DNA of 13,852 nucleotides from an uncultured bacterium (GCA_946061355.1 CAMGRE010000042.1:1-13852), one strand, 5' to 3'; positions 1-7,575 are shown, counted from the stretch's first letter. Numbers and translations: made by a program. Notes: a model not told the origin generated them from the sequence alone.

Positions 1-294
1 CTGGCCGGTGTGCCCGATATGGTGAGCGACAGGGCGAAAGAGATTGCGGAACAGTTGATGGACAATGATATCATTGAGAAGGTTCAGAGCATAGCGGTGG
101 ATCATTCCAAAAACGAAAAGAAAAAAGTGACTCATTATGACGAGGTGGATCTGACACAGATGTCATTATTTGACACGGTGAAGGATGAGGATGTGCTGGA
201 GGAGTTAAAAAATATTGATATCAGCAATCTGACGCCGCTCGAAGCATTAAACACACTTTATCAGCTGCAGAATAAATTGAAAAACAGATGGTGA
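1..294 (+). CDS. mutS: DNA mismatch repair protein MutS, C-terminal end (5' truncated)
   Basis: The reading frame is open from base 1 to the TGA at 292-294, so this is the tail of a gene that starts upstream of the window. MutS recognises mismatched bases and recruits MutL. The first residues (LAGVPDMVSDRAKEIAEQL) match the conserved end of the MutS ATPase domain, where family members read 'AGxPxxVxxRAkeil'. A charged, variable linker follows, then QMSLF (bases 157-171), which fits the QxSLF-type sliding-clamp binding motif found near the MutS C-terminus. The last ~35 residues (LEELKNIDISNLTPLEALNTLYQLQ) match the small helical tetramerisation tail. mutL follows after a 67-base gap, the usual mutSL arrangement. 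Identification is firm; the ATPase Walker motifs lie outside the window. Confidence 0.95.
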   Translation: MAGVPDMVSDRAKEIAEQLMDNDIIEKVQSIAVDHSKNEKKKVTHYDEVDLTQMSLFDTVKDEDVLEELKNIDISNLTPLEALNTLYQLQNKLKNRW

Positions 295-361
295 CGGGAG
301 GCCGGAAAAACATTCCGATCTGTCATGATGGCGTAAAAACCGCGCCGTGAAAGAGGAAAAT

Positions 362-2296
362 ATGAGAGAGATACAAGTCCTGGACAGCAGCACAATTGAT
401 AAGATTGCCGCCGGTGAGGTGGTGGAACGCCCTGCGAGCGTGGTGAAGGAATTGGTGGAAAATGCCATGGATTCCCATGCGAGCGCCATCACCGTGGAGA
501 TTAAGGATGGCGGCATCGGGCTGATCCGCGTGACGGATGACGGTGACGGTATTGAGAAGAGTCAGGTGCCGAAAGCGTTTTACCGCCATGCGACAAGTAA
601 GATACAGACGGCGGAGGATCTGACGAGGGTTATGAGCCTTGGATTCAGGGGAGAGGCTTTGTCCAGCATTTGTGCTGTTGCCCAGGTGGAGATGATCACC
701 CGCACAAAGGATGCGCTGACCGGAATCCGGTATGTGATCGAGGGCGGCACTGAGAAGTCTGTGGATGAGATCGGTGCTCCTGAGGGAACCACGGTCATTG
801 TGCGGAATCTGTTCTTTAATGTGCCGGCAAGGCGCAAGTTCTTAAAGACGGCACAGTCGGAGGCAGGACATGTGGCGGATCTCATGGAGCATTTGGCATT
901 ATCCCATCCGTCCGTCTCTTTTAAACTGATGGTTAACGGACAGCTTAAGTTCCACACGACCGGCAACGGTGACAGGCGTGAAATTGTTTATCGTATTTAC
1001 GGGCGTGATGTGGCGGGAGAACTCGTCCCCATAGAGCGGGAGGAGAACGGATACCATGTCAGTGGGTTTCTTGGCACTCCCGTGATCGGACGCGCAAACC
1101 GCAATTTTGAACATACTTTTATCAATGGCCGCTATATCAAGAGCGCATTGATCGCAAAGGCAGCAGAGGATGGTTACAAACCTTATCTGATGCAGCATAA
1201 ATATCCTTTCTTCCTGCTTGACATTACGATGGAGCCGGATATGCTGGATGTGAATGTGCATCCTGCCAAACTGGAAGTGCGTTTCCATCAACAGATGGCC
1301 GTATCTGATTTTATCTATCATGCGGTGTCGGATGTTCTGTCCGGGAAAGAAATGATCAAAGAGGTAAAGCTGTCTGAGAAGGAGGATCGGGAAGCGGTAC
1401 AGGAGGAGCGAAAGGAACTGGAACGCGTTCCCGTGCCGGAGCCGTTTGAGAAGGCAGCAAGGCTCCGTGAAGAGCCGTTGTATCAGGCAAACCTTCAGCA
1501 AGGCATTGCCTCTGATCCGGGAAAAACTTTTGACAGTGGGAAAATTGCGGCTGCAGGCGGCAGCATTGTTTCCAGGATATTTGGAGGGGATCCTTCGACC
1601 GGAGACACTGTCGGCCGGAATATGTATGGCAATGTTATAAAAAAGGACCAGCATATCTTTGTTGAGAAGCCGGAACAGCTCAATTTCTTTGAAGAGAGGA
1701 TTCTGACAAAGGAAGCGCGTGGGGAATATCGTGTTCTGGGACAGATTTTTGACACCTACTGGATCGTTGCTTTCCGCGACAAGGTGCTTTTTATCGATCA
1801 GCATGCAGCACATGAGAAGGTAATGTATGAGAGGTTTGTCTGTCAGCTGGAAAATAAGCAGATTGTTTCCCAAAATCTGAATCCGCCGGTGATTGCCACG
1901 CTTTCCGGCAAGGATGAAACTGTCTATCAGCAGTATGAGGAATATTTTGCAACGATCGGTTTTGAGGTGGAACATTTTGGCGGTAGTGAATACGCCATCA
2001 GGAGTGTGCCGATGGATTTGTACGGGTGCGATGAAAAGCAACTGTTTGAGGAGATCATGGCGGAACTTTCAGATGGACCGATCAAAGGCGCTCCGGATGT
2101 GGTATCCCGGAAGCTTGCTTCCATGGCATGTAAGGCAGCGATCAAGGGAAATCATTCCTACAGTCAGGCAGAGGCTGAAAAGCTGATCGATGATCTGCTT
2201 GAACTGGATAATCCCTATCATTGTCCGCATGGGAGACCGACTATTATTTCAATGAGCAAATACGAGATGGAAAGGAAGTTCAACCGGATTGTTTGA
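362..2296 (+). CDS. mutL: DNA mismatch repair endonuclease MutL
   Basis: MutL is an ATP-controlled nicking endonuclease that acts after MutS in mismatch repair. It has 644 residues from ATG 362, normal for the family. The N-terminal GHKL ATPase is intact: KELVENAMD (E30 general base, N34 Mg ligand), DDGDGI (59-64) and GFRGEAL (94-100). The transducer domain runs to about residue 330, followed by a poorly conserved linker. The C-terminal endonuclease domain has the metal motif DQHA(X)2E(X)4E (D479-E490), ACKAAIKG around C590 and CPHGRP (621-626). QNLNPP (504-509) sits where the MutL clamp-binding motif is expected. The nuclease site is therefore complete, as in MutH-less bacteria. A GTG at 347 is an in-frame alternative start, but ATG 362 has AGAGGA just upstream and gives the typical family N-terminus (MREIQVLD), so I prefer it. 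The stop overlaps the next start. Confidence 0.97.
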   Translation: MREIQVLDSSTIDKIAAGEVVERPASVVKELVENAMDSHASAITVEIKDGGIGLIRVTDDGDGIEKSQVPKAFYRHATSKIQTAEDLTRVMSLGFRGEALSSICAVAQVEMITRTKDALTGIRYVIEGGTEKSVDEIGAPEGTTVIVRNLFFNVPARRKFLKTAQSEAGHVADLMEHLALSHPSVSFKLMVNGQLKFHTTGNGDRREIVYRIYGRDVAGELVPIEREENGYHVSGFLGTPVIGRANRNFEHTFINGRYIKSALIAKAAEDGYKPYLMQHKYPFFLLDITMEPDMLDVNVHPAKLEVRFHQQMAVSDFIYHAVSDVLSGKEMIKEVKLSEKEDREAVQEERKELERVPVPEPFEKAARLREEPLYQANLQQGIASDPGKTFDSGKIAAAGGSIVSRIFGGDPSTGDTVGRNMYGNVIKKDQHIFVEKPEQLNFFEERILTKEARGEYRVLGQIFDTYWIVAFRDKVLFIDQHAAHEKVMYERFVCQLENKQIVSQNLNPPVIATLSGKDETVYQQYEEYFATIGFEVEHFGGSEYAIRSVPMDLYGCDEKQLFEEIMAELSDGPIKGAPDVVSRKLASMACKAAIKGNHSYSQAEAEKLIDDLLELDNPYHCPHGRPTIISMSKYEMERKFNRIV

Positions 2297-4571
2297 GAAA
2301 CATAGCAATAAACCGCCGTTATTGATCCTGACGGGACCCACATCTGTTGGAAAATCAGCCTTGTCTATCGCATTGGCAAAGGCGGTAGATGGTGAGATCA
2401 TTTCTGCGGATTCCATGCAGGTATATCGATATATGGACATCGGTTCTGCAAAGATCACTGTGGATCAGATGCAGGGAGTCCCTCATCATATGATTGATAT
2501 TCTGGATCCTTCGGAATCCTTTAATATCAATCTGTTTCAGAGAAAAGCAAAGGAGTGCATCCGTGAGATTTATGACAGAGGACGCATTCCCATCATGGTG
2601 GGAGGTACGGGATTTTATATCCAGTCCGTGCTTTATGATATTGATTTTACGGAAGAGTCGCAGCCCCAGACGTACCGGTCGGAACTGGAACAATTGTCAG
2701 AACAGAAAGGTCCGGAATACCTTCATGAGATGCTTGCAGCGATCGATCCGGAATCGGCGAAGGAGATCCACCCGAACAATGTCAAGAGAGTAATCCGTGC
2801 TCTCGAGTATTATCAGAGCACAGGGGGAAAAATATCAGATCACAACCGGTCGGAGCGGGAAAAAGAGGCAGCTTACAACGCCTGCTATTTTGTCCTCAAT
2901 GATGAACGGGAAAAGATCTATGAGCGCATAGACGGGCGCGTCGATCAGATGTTGGAAGATGGTTTGGTTGAGGAAGTGAAGCGTCTTCAGACCATGGGAA
3001 TGACAGGGGATATGGTTTCCATGCAGGGGCTCGGTTATAAGGAGATCCTTGCCTATCTGGAGGGGGAGATCTCGCTGGAGCGTGCCGTGTATCTGGTCAA
3101 ACGCGATACGAGACATTTTGCCAAGAGACAGCTCACATGGTTTCGCAGGGAGCGGGATGTGATCTGGGTAAATAAACAGGAATTTGATTATGACGAGAGC
3201 AAAATTCTGGATTATATAATGCAGAGCATACGCGAGCGCGGTATTTGCGCTGGAAAGAATGAGGCCGAATATATGGAACAGGACACAGCGATAAAAGAAC
3301 AGTATAAAAAACTCGGTATTTCGGATGAGGTCTACCGGTTTGGTGAACATGTACTTGCGGAACTGAAAGGACGCTTTGAAGAAATTGACCGGATCGCGGA
3401 ATACAATCAGTTAAAAGTTGTGAAAGCAATGCAGGATGCGAGGGTCAGCGAGGCATGTCTCGGCGGTACGACCGGATATGGATATAACGACCTGGGACGG
3501 GAGACGCTCGAGAAGGTCTATGCCAATGTATTTCACACGGAGGATGCGCTGGTGCGCCCGCAGATCACCTGCGGTACTCATGCGTTGGCGCTTGCGCTGA
3601 TGAGCAATCTGAGGCCGGGAGATGAGCTTCTTTCCCCGGTTGGAAAGCCTTATGATACGCTTGAGGAAGTGATCGGGATCAGGGACTCCAGGGGATCACT
3701 GAAAGAGTACGGCATCTCATACCGTCAGGTGGATCTGCTTCCTGACGGTGGTTTTGATTATGACAATATCGCGAAAGCACTGAATGATCGTACAAAGCTT
3801 GTGACGATACAGCGGTCAAAAGGATATCAGACCAGACCCACGCTCTCGGTTGACAGGATCGGCGAATTGATCCGCTTTATCAAGGAGCGAAAGCCCGATG
3901 TCATTTGTATGGTGGACAACTGCTACGGGGAATTTGTGGAGACAAGGGAACCTGCCGATGTCGGTGCAGATATGGTTGTGGGATCTCTGATTAAAAATCC
4001 TGGAGGCGGGCTTGCCCCGATTGGCGGGTACATTGCCGGGAAAAAAGAGTGTGTGGAAAATGCCGCATACCGGCTGACTTCCCCCGGACTTGGCAAAGAG
4101 GTCGGTGCGTCCTTAAGTGCATTGCCATCCTTTTATCAGGGACTGTTCCTCGCCCCGACAGTGACAGCAGGAGCCTTGAAAGGTGCTGTCTTTGCCGCAA
4201 ATTTATATGAGCGTATGGGCTTTGCTGTGGTACCGGATTCCAAAGAATCAAGGCACGATATTATCCAGGCAGTGACGTTTGGAAATCCCGATGCGGTGAT
4301 CGCATTCTGTCAGGGGATTCAGGCGGCAGCTCCGGTTGACAGTTTCGTGACACCGGAGCCGTGGGATATGCCCGGATATGATGCCCAGGTGATCATGGCG
4401 GCAGGCGCATTTGTCTCCGGTTCTTCGATTGAACTCTCTGCTGACGGTCCGATCAAACCGCCTTATGCAGTCTATTTCCAAGGGGGACTTACCTGGCAGC
4501 ACGCCAAGCTCGGAATCTTGAAATCTGTGCAGTCACTGGTCGAAAAAGGTCTTGCAGCCGTTGTTTTTTAA
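2289..4571 (+). CDS. miaA: Fusion: tRNA dimethylallyltransferase MiaA + PLP-dependent methionine gamma-lyase family protein
   Basis: One uninterrupted 760-residue frame carries two complete proteins. Residues 1-319 are MiaA, which transfers a dimethylallyl group to N6 of A37 in tRNAs reading UNN codons: P-loop GPTSVGKS (16-23), DSMQVYR with D41, GGTGFY with T107, SMQGLGYKE, and the terminal KRQLTWFRRE (279-288). A normal MiaA would stop close to residue 319. After a short linker (~320-334), residues 335-760 match the methionine gamma-lyase/aluminium-resistance (YnbB-like) family of fold-type I PLP enzymes: TTGYGYNDLGR, PQITCGTHAL, MVDNCYGEF (D543, likely PLP pyridine contact) and GSLIKNPGGG (K569, likely Schiff-base lysine). 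The substrate of this family is not settled. The start is TTG at 2289, 10 bases after AAGGAAG and overlapping the mutL stop by 8 bases, which suggests translational coupling. These families are usually separate neighbouring genes. Confidence 0.9.
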   Translation: MFEKHSNKPPLLILTGPTSVGKSALSIALAKAVDGEIISADSMQVYRYMDIGSAKITVDQMQGVPHHMIDILDPSESFNINLFQRKAKECIREIYDRGRIPIMVGGTGFYIQSVLYDIDFTEESQPQTYRSELEQLSEQKGPEYLHEMLAAIDPESAKEIHPNNVKRVIRALEYYQSTGGKISDHNRSEREKEAAYNACYFVLNDEREKIYERIDGRVDQMLEDGLVEEVKRLQTMGMTGDMVSMQGLGYKEILAYLEGEISLERAVYLVKRDTRHFAKRQLTWFRRERDVIWVNKQEFDYDESKILDYIMQSIRERGICAGKNEAEYMEQDTAIKEQYKKLGISDEVYRFGEHVLAELKGRFEEIDRIAEYNQLKVVKAMQDARVSEACLGGTTGYGYNDLGRETLEKVYANVFHTEDALVRPQITCGTHALALALMSNLRPGDELLSPVGKPYDTLEEVIGIRDSRGSLKEYGISYRQVDLLPDGGFDYDNIAKALNDRTKLVTIQRSKGYQTRPTLSVDRIGELIRFIKERKPDVICMVDNCYGEFVETREPADVGADMVVGSLIKNPGGGLAPIGGYIAGKKECVENAAYRLTSPGLGKEVGASLSALPSFYQGLFLAPTVTAGALKGAVFAANLYERMGFAVVPDSKESRHDIIQAVTFGNPDAVIAFCQGIQAAAPVDSFVTPEPWDMPGYDAQVIMAAGAFVSGSSIELSADGPIKPPYAVYFQGGLTWQHAKLGILKSVQSLVEKGLAAVVF
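3252..3275 (+). promoter_or_regulatory. Candidate internal ribosome binding site and ATG for the lyase half of the fusion
   Basis: Inside the linker of the miaA fusion lies an in-frame ATG (3273-3275, residue 329). It is preceded by GGAAAG (3252-3257) and by GAGG (3261-3264), the latter 8 bases upstream. Starting here would give a 432-residue free lyase-family protein beginning MEQDTAIKEQYKKLG, close to where stand-alone relatives begin. This may be a relic of a formerly separate gene or a working second start. The Shine-Dalgarno match is modest, so this is suggestive only. Confidence 0.3.
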
Positions 4572-4586
4572 GGAGTTGTGTCAAAA

Positions 4587-4602
4587 AAATTTCGGGAAAT
4601 TT
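4587..4602. repeat. 16-bp near-perfect dyad (AAATTTC-GG-GAAATTT)
   Basis: Two 7-base arms, AAATTTC and its exact reverse complement GAAATTT, are separated by GG. The dyad lies 15 bases after the stop of the miaA fusion gene and 2 bases before the candidate -35 of the downstream gene. The AT-only stem and weak T-run make it a poor intrinsic terminator. A protein-binding operator is possible, but no regulator can be named from the sequence. Confidence 0.4.
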
Positions 4603-4604
4603 TA

Positions 4605-4633
4605 TATACATAAAAAAGGAATTGTGGTAAGAT
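4605..4633 (+). promoter_or_regulatory. Candidate sigma-A-type promoter with extended -10
   Basis: TATACA (4605-4610; 4 of 6 matches to TTGACA) is followed after 17 bases by TAAGAT (4628-4633; 4 of 6 matches to TATAAT). TGG directly before the -10 box supplies the TGn extension that compensates for weak boxes. Transcription would start near 4640, just before the AAAGGAG ribosome binding site of the gene at 4659. It lies in the longest gap of the window (87 bases) and may drive the small membrane gene, radC and the shape cluster. Confidence 0.45.
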
Positions 4634-4658
4634 TAACAACGTACAAAAGGAGACTGAC

Positions 4659-4901
4659 ATGAAAGGAAAAAATCATTGGACCTTATTTCTGCTGATTCTG
4701 GCAGGTTTGGTTCTGGGTGGTCTGATCGGCAATGTATTTCCGTCGGATAACTGGATCAACTACGGACAGACGTTCGGATTGTCGTCGCCGGTAGTCCTTG
4801 ATCTTGGGATATTGTGCCTTACGTTCGGAATGACGATCAAGATCACGGTGGCAAGTCTGATCGGCATCGCCATCGGGATTGTGGTTTATCGCTTTTTGTA
4901 A
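4659..4901 (+). CDS. Small two-helix membrane protein, DUF4321-like
   Basis: This 80-residue protein has two hydrophobic stretches. The first (about 7-28) is glycine-rich (LLILAGLVLGGLIGNVF). A short loop with aromatic residues follows (DNWINYGQTFG), and a second long apolar segment runs to the C-terminus (about 44-79), ending YRFL. The pattern resembles the DUF4321 family of small Clostridia membrane proteins often found next to radC and mreB. The function is unknown. The start is clear: ATG 4659 lies 6 bases after AAAGGAG. The gene follows a candidate promoter and precedes radC by 44 bases. Being next to the shape genes makes an envelope role plausible but not shown. Confidence 0.75.
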   Translation: MKGKNHWTLFLLILAGLVLGGLIGNVFPSDNWINYGQTFGLSSPVVLDLGILCLTFGMTIKITVASLIGIAIGIVVYRFL

Positions 4902-4945
4902 GCTGTAAGGGGAGATATCTGTCCGTGTGAGAATCCGATCAGGTG

Positions 4946-5647
4946 ATGAAAAAAGAGAATACACAAAAGAACAGAATGCAAAAACAGGACGGGCCCTACG
5001 AGAAATTCATTGAGAAGGGTGCGGAGGCACTGTCGGATGCAGAGCTTGTGGCAGTGATTTTAAGAACAGGGACAGTAGGGGAGGATCCGGTCTCGATCGC
5101 CAAGCGCGTACTGGACCTGCCGGATCAGAGGAATAAGGGCGTTCTGGGGCTTCATCATGTCTCGGTAGATGAATTGATGAAGATTAAGGGGATCGGTCAG
5201 GTAAAGGCAATCAAACTCAAATGCATTGCTGAGCTTTCATCGAGAATATCGAGAGCTGGTGCCAGACAGACACTGCAGCTGACGAGTCCACAGTCTGTGG
5301 CTGCGTATTATATGGAGCAGATGAGGCATTGTGAGCGGGAGCAGGTGCTCCTTCTGATGATGGATAACCGTAACCGACTGATAGAAGAACATGTCATTTC
5401 CCAGGGGACAGTGAATGCTTCCATTATGTCCGCCAGGGAGATTTTTATGACGGCGCTTAAGAAAGGTGCGGTCTATATTATGCTGTTACACAATCATCCG
5501 GGCGGAGATCCGACACCGGGCAAGCAGGATATCGCAGTGACCGGACGGATAAAAAAAGCTTCCGAACTGATTGAAATTCCGCTGATTGACCATATTATTA
5601 TCGGAGACAGAAAATATTTTAGTTTTAAGGAAATGGGATACCTTTAG
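4946..5647 (+). CDS. radC: RadC family JAB/MPN-domain protein
   Basis: RadC (UPF0758) proteins carry a helix-hairpin-helix region followed by a JAMM metalloprotease-like fold. Despite the name, a role in DNA repair is not established and the biochemical function is unknown. Visible here are the N-terminal signature KGAEALSDAELVAVILRTG, the hairpin LMKIKGIGQVKAIKLK, and the metal-site motif HNHPGGDPTPGKQD (182-195 from ATG 4946). E-E-H-V-I-S-Q-G lies upstream of the motif as in the family. Length of about 233 residues is typical. The start is uncertain: GTG 4943, ATG 4946 and ATG 4976 are all in frame, none has a well-spaced ribosome binding site, and a TGA at 4928 blocks any longer version. 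The gene lies directly upstream of mreB, as in Bacillus subtilis. Confidence 0.93.
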   Translation: MKKENTQKNRMQKQDGPYEKFIEKGAEALSDAELVAVILRTGTVGEDPVSIAKRVLDLPDQRNKGVLGLHHVSVDELMKIKGIGQVKAIKLKCIAELSSRISRAGARQTLQLTSPQSVAAYYMEQMRHCEREQVLLLMMDNRNRLIEEHVISQGTVNASIMSAREIFMTALKKGAVYIMLLHNHPGGDPTPGKQDIAVTGRIKKASELIEIPLIDHIIIGDRKYFSFKEMGYL

Positions 5648-5665
5648 AAGAAAGGGGTTGTCGTT

Positions 5666-6676
5666 TTGGCAAACAATTCGTTCGGTATCGATCTCGGTAC
5701 CAGTAATATCAAAATTTATAGCAGGGCGGATGACAGTATCATGGTTGAGAAAAACATGATCGCTATCGAGAATAAAAACACCCTGTTTGCTTATGGAGAT
5801 TCTGCATTTGAAATGTATGAGAAGGCACCGGGGAATATTCATATTTCCTATCCTCTCTGCAATGGTGTGATCGCGGATATCAAAAACATGGAGACACTGA
5901 TCAAGAATTTTATCGGCGGGCTGATGAAGGGTAATGTAAAGCCGTCGGAGTTCTATATTGCAGTTCCCACGGATATCACGGAAGTGGAGAAAAGGGCATT
6001 TTATGACCTGATCAAGGATGCCGGTGTCAAGGCGAAGAAGATCATGGTGGTGGAGAAAGCGATCGCGGATGGTCTCGGTCTTGATATTGACGTGAAGAAT
6101 TCCCAGGGAGTTTTGCTGGTGGATGTCGGTTATGATACGACGGAGATCTCGATCCTGTCGCTTGGCGGCATCGTGCTCAGCAGACTGATCAAAGTGGGCG
6201 GACAGAAATTTGATGAATCGATCCGTGCCGCGGTGAGGAAGGAATTCGGACTTCTGATCGGTGGAAAAACGGCGGAGAGTATTAAGATGTCCATGGCTGA
6301 ACTTGTAAATGAAGGCAAGGGCGCTGTCGTCTACGGCAGGGACATCGTCACGGGACTTCCGGTGGAGCGCGAGATCCCGACAGGACTTGTGGATGAGGCG
6401 CTCCTTGAGAACTTTAACACGATCATTGATAATATCAAGGTGATTTTAGAGAGGACACCTCCGGAACTTGCCGCGGATATCTACCGTCACGGCATCTATC
6501 TGACAGGAGGAGCGTCGCAGGTATATCATCTGGGTGAACTGATCAGCAAGGGAACCGGTCTTTCCGTGAATATGGCGGAGCAGCCGGTGGCTAGTGTCGC
6601 GATCGGTCTGTCAAAGATCATCAAAGATGATAACTATAAATCAGTAGCATATGCAATTGAAGGAATGGGCAGATGA
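5666..6676 (+). CDS. mreB: Rod shape-determining actin homologue MreB (divergent)
   Basis: MreB forms membrane-associated filaments that guide the elongasome along the lateral wall. The 336-residue length is normal for the family. Seen: phosphate-1 loop GIDLGTSN (residues 7-14), GVIADI, ITEVEKRA, E130 in VVEKAIADG at the position of the catalytic glutamate, phosphate-2 loop DVGYDTTE (153-160), TGLP, and LERTPPELAADIYRHGIYLTGGA. Several loops depart from consensus: GTSN for GTAN, VEK for EEP, DVGYDTT for DIGGGTT, and GGAS for GGGS. It is thus a divergent but probably functional MreB-class actin. The start is TTG 5666, with AAAGGGG (5651-5657) 8 bases upstream and the product starting MANNSFGIDLGT. 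The stop overlaps the mreC start as ATGA. MreC, MreD, PBP2 and RodA downstream supply the partner complex. Confidence 0.92.
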   Translation: MANNSFGIDLGTSNIKIYSRADDSIMVEKNMIAIENKNTLFAYGDSAFEMYEKAPGNIHISYPLCNGVIADIKNMETLIKNFIGGLMKGNVKPSEFYIAVPTDITEVEKRAFYDLIKDAGVKAKKIMVVEKAIADGLGLDIDVKNSQGVLLVDVGYDTTEISILSLGGIVLSRLIKVGGQKFDESIRAAVRKEFGLLIGGKTAESIKMSMAELVNEGKGAVVYGRDIVTGLPVEREIPTGLVDEALLENFNTIIDNIKVILERTPPELAADIYRHGIYLTGGASQVYHLGELISKGTGLSVNMAEQPVASVAIGLSKIIKDDNYKSVAYAIEGMGR

Positions 6677-7539
6677 GTCCTATCGTAAAGAGAAAAGGAG
6701 AAAAATTTACACTACCCAGTAAATACCTTCTTCTGATCATAACAATCCTGTGTGTCGGAATGATGGTTCTTACCTTTACCACGGATGTCTTCAGCGGACC
6801 GTTAAGCTTCGCTGCCGGCTATGTCGTGGTGCCTTTTCAGGAAGGGATCACTGCTGTCGGCACATGGATGTCCGAAAAGTCAGACGAGCTGGGGCAGATC
6901 CGGATTCTCCTTGAGGAAAACAAAGAACTGAAAAAGCAGGTGGATGAGCTCACTGTGGAAAACACCATGCTTCAGCAGGATAAATATGAATTGAATCACT
7001 TACGGGAATTGTATCAATTGGATGATGAATATTCCGGATATCAGAAAGTGGGAGCCAGGATCATCGGATGGGATGGTGGTAACTGGTTCCATTCCTTTAC
7101 CATCAACAAAGGATCTGATGATGGACTGGAAGTGGACATGAATGTGATGGCGGGCGGCGGACTGGTCGGCAGGATCGTCAGTGTCGGCAGTAACTGGGCA
7201 AAGGTTATTTCTATCATTGATGACAACTCCAATGTGAGCGGCATGGTGTTGTCTACCTCCGATAATTTGATTGTATCGGGAGATCTGGAACTGATGTCAC
7301 AGGGCATGATCCGTTTCGGACAGCTTGTTGACAGTGATAATGAGGTCGCGGAAGGGGACAAGATTGTCACATCCAATATCAGTGATAAGTATCTGCCGGG
7401 CATCCTGATCGGTTACATCAGTACAATGGAGATGGATTCCAATAATCTGACAAAATCCGGACGTGTTACACCGGCGGTAGACTTTGCCCATCTGGAAGAA
7501 GTGCTTGTCATTCTGGAGAAGAAGCAGAGCCCGAATTGA
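6673..7539 (+). CDS. mreC: Rod shape-determining protein MreC
   Basis: MreC is a bitopic membrane protein whose extracytoplasmic part activates PBP2 and links it to MreB. The 288-residue protein has a basic cytoplasmic N-terminus, one transmembrane helix (about 18-36, YLLLIITILCVGMMVLTF), a coiled coil (about 70-115, with EENKELKKQVDELTVEN), then the beta-rich MreC core (VGARIIGWDGGNWFHSFTINKG, GLVGRIVSVG, and a TSNISDKYLPGILIGYI-type ending). All expected parts are present. ATG 6673 overlaps the mreB stop (ATGA), and GAAGGA (6659-6664) sits 8 bases upstream inside mreB, so translation is probably coupled. Start and identity are firm. Confidence 0.95.
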   Translation: MSPIVKRKGEKFTLPSKYLLLIITILCVGMMVLTFTTDVFSGPLSFAAGYVVVPFQEGITAVGTWMSEKSDELGQIRILLEENKELKKQVDELTVENTMLQQDKYELNHLRELYQLDDEYSGYQKVGARIIGWDGGNWFHSFTINKGSDDGLEVDMNVMAGGGLVGRIVSVGSNWAKVISIIDDNSNVSGMVLSTSDNLIVSGDLELMSQGMIRFGQLVDSDNEVAEGDKIVTSNISDKYLPGILIGYISTMEMDSNNLTKSGRVTPAVDFAHLEEVLVILEKKQSPN

Positions 7540-7575
7540 CAGGCAGCTGCGAAAATAAGTAACAGGAATGGTAAT

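Noticed and set aside
899..2041. Long minus-strand open frame (380 codons) opposite mutL
   Set aside because: The plus strand encodes a complete MutL with all motifs. The antisense product has no recognisable features and looks like a codon-bias shadow.
2835..3350. Minus-strand open frame (171 codons) opposite the miaA fusion, spanning the linker
   Set aside because: No motif or convincing ribosome binding site; the opposite strand is clearly MiaA.
4587..4610. Intrinsic terminator after the miaA fusion gene
   Set aside because: The stem is AT-only apart from the CGGG loop and is followed by only a few T residues, so a stable terminator hairpin is unlikely.
4927..5010. Short GTG-started frame (27 codons) after AAGGGGAG, overlapping the radC start
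   Set aside because: Spacing of 12 bases is long, the peptide is basic and unlike any known protein, and it runs out of frame into radC. Too weak to call as a gene.
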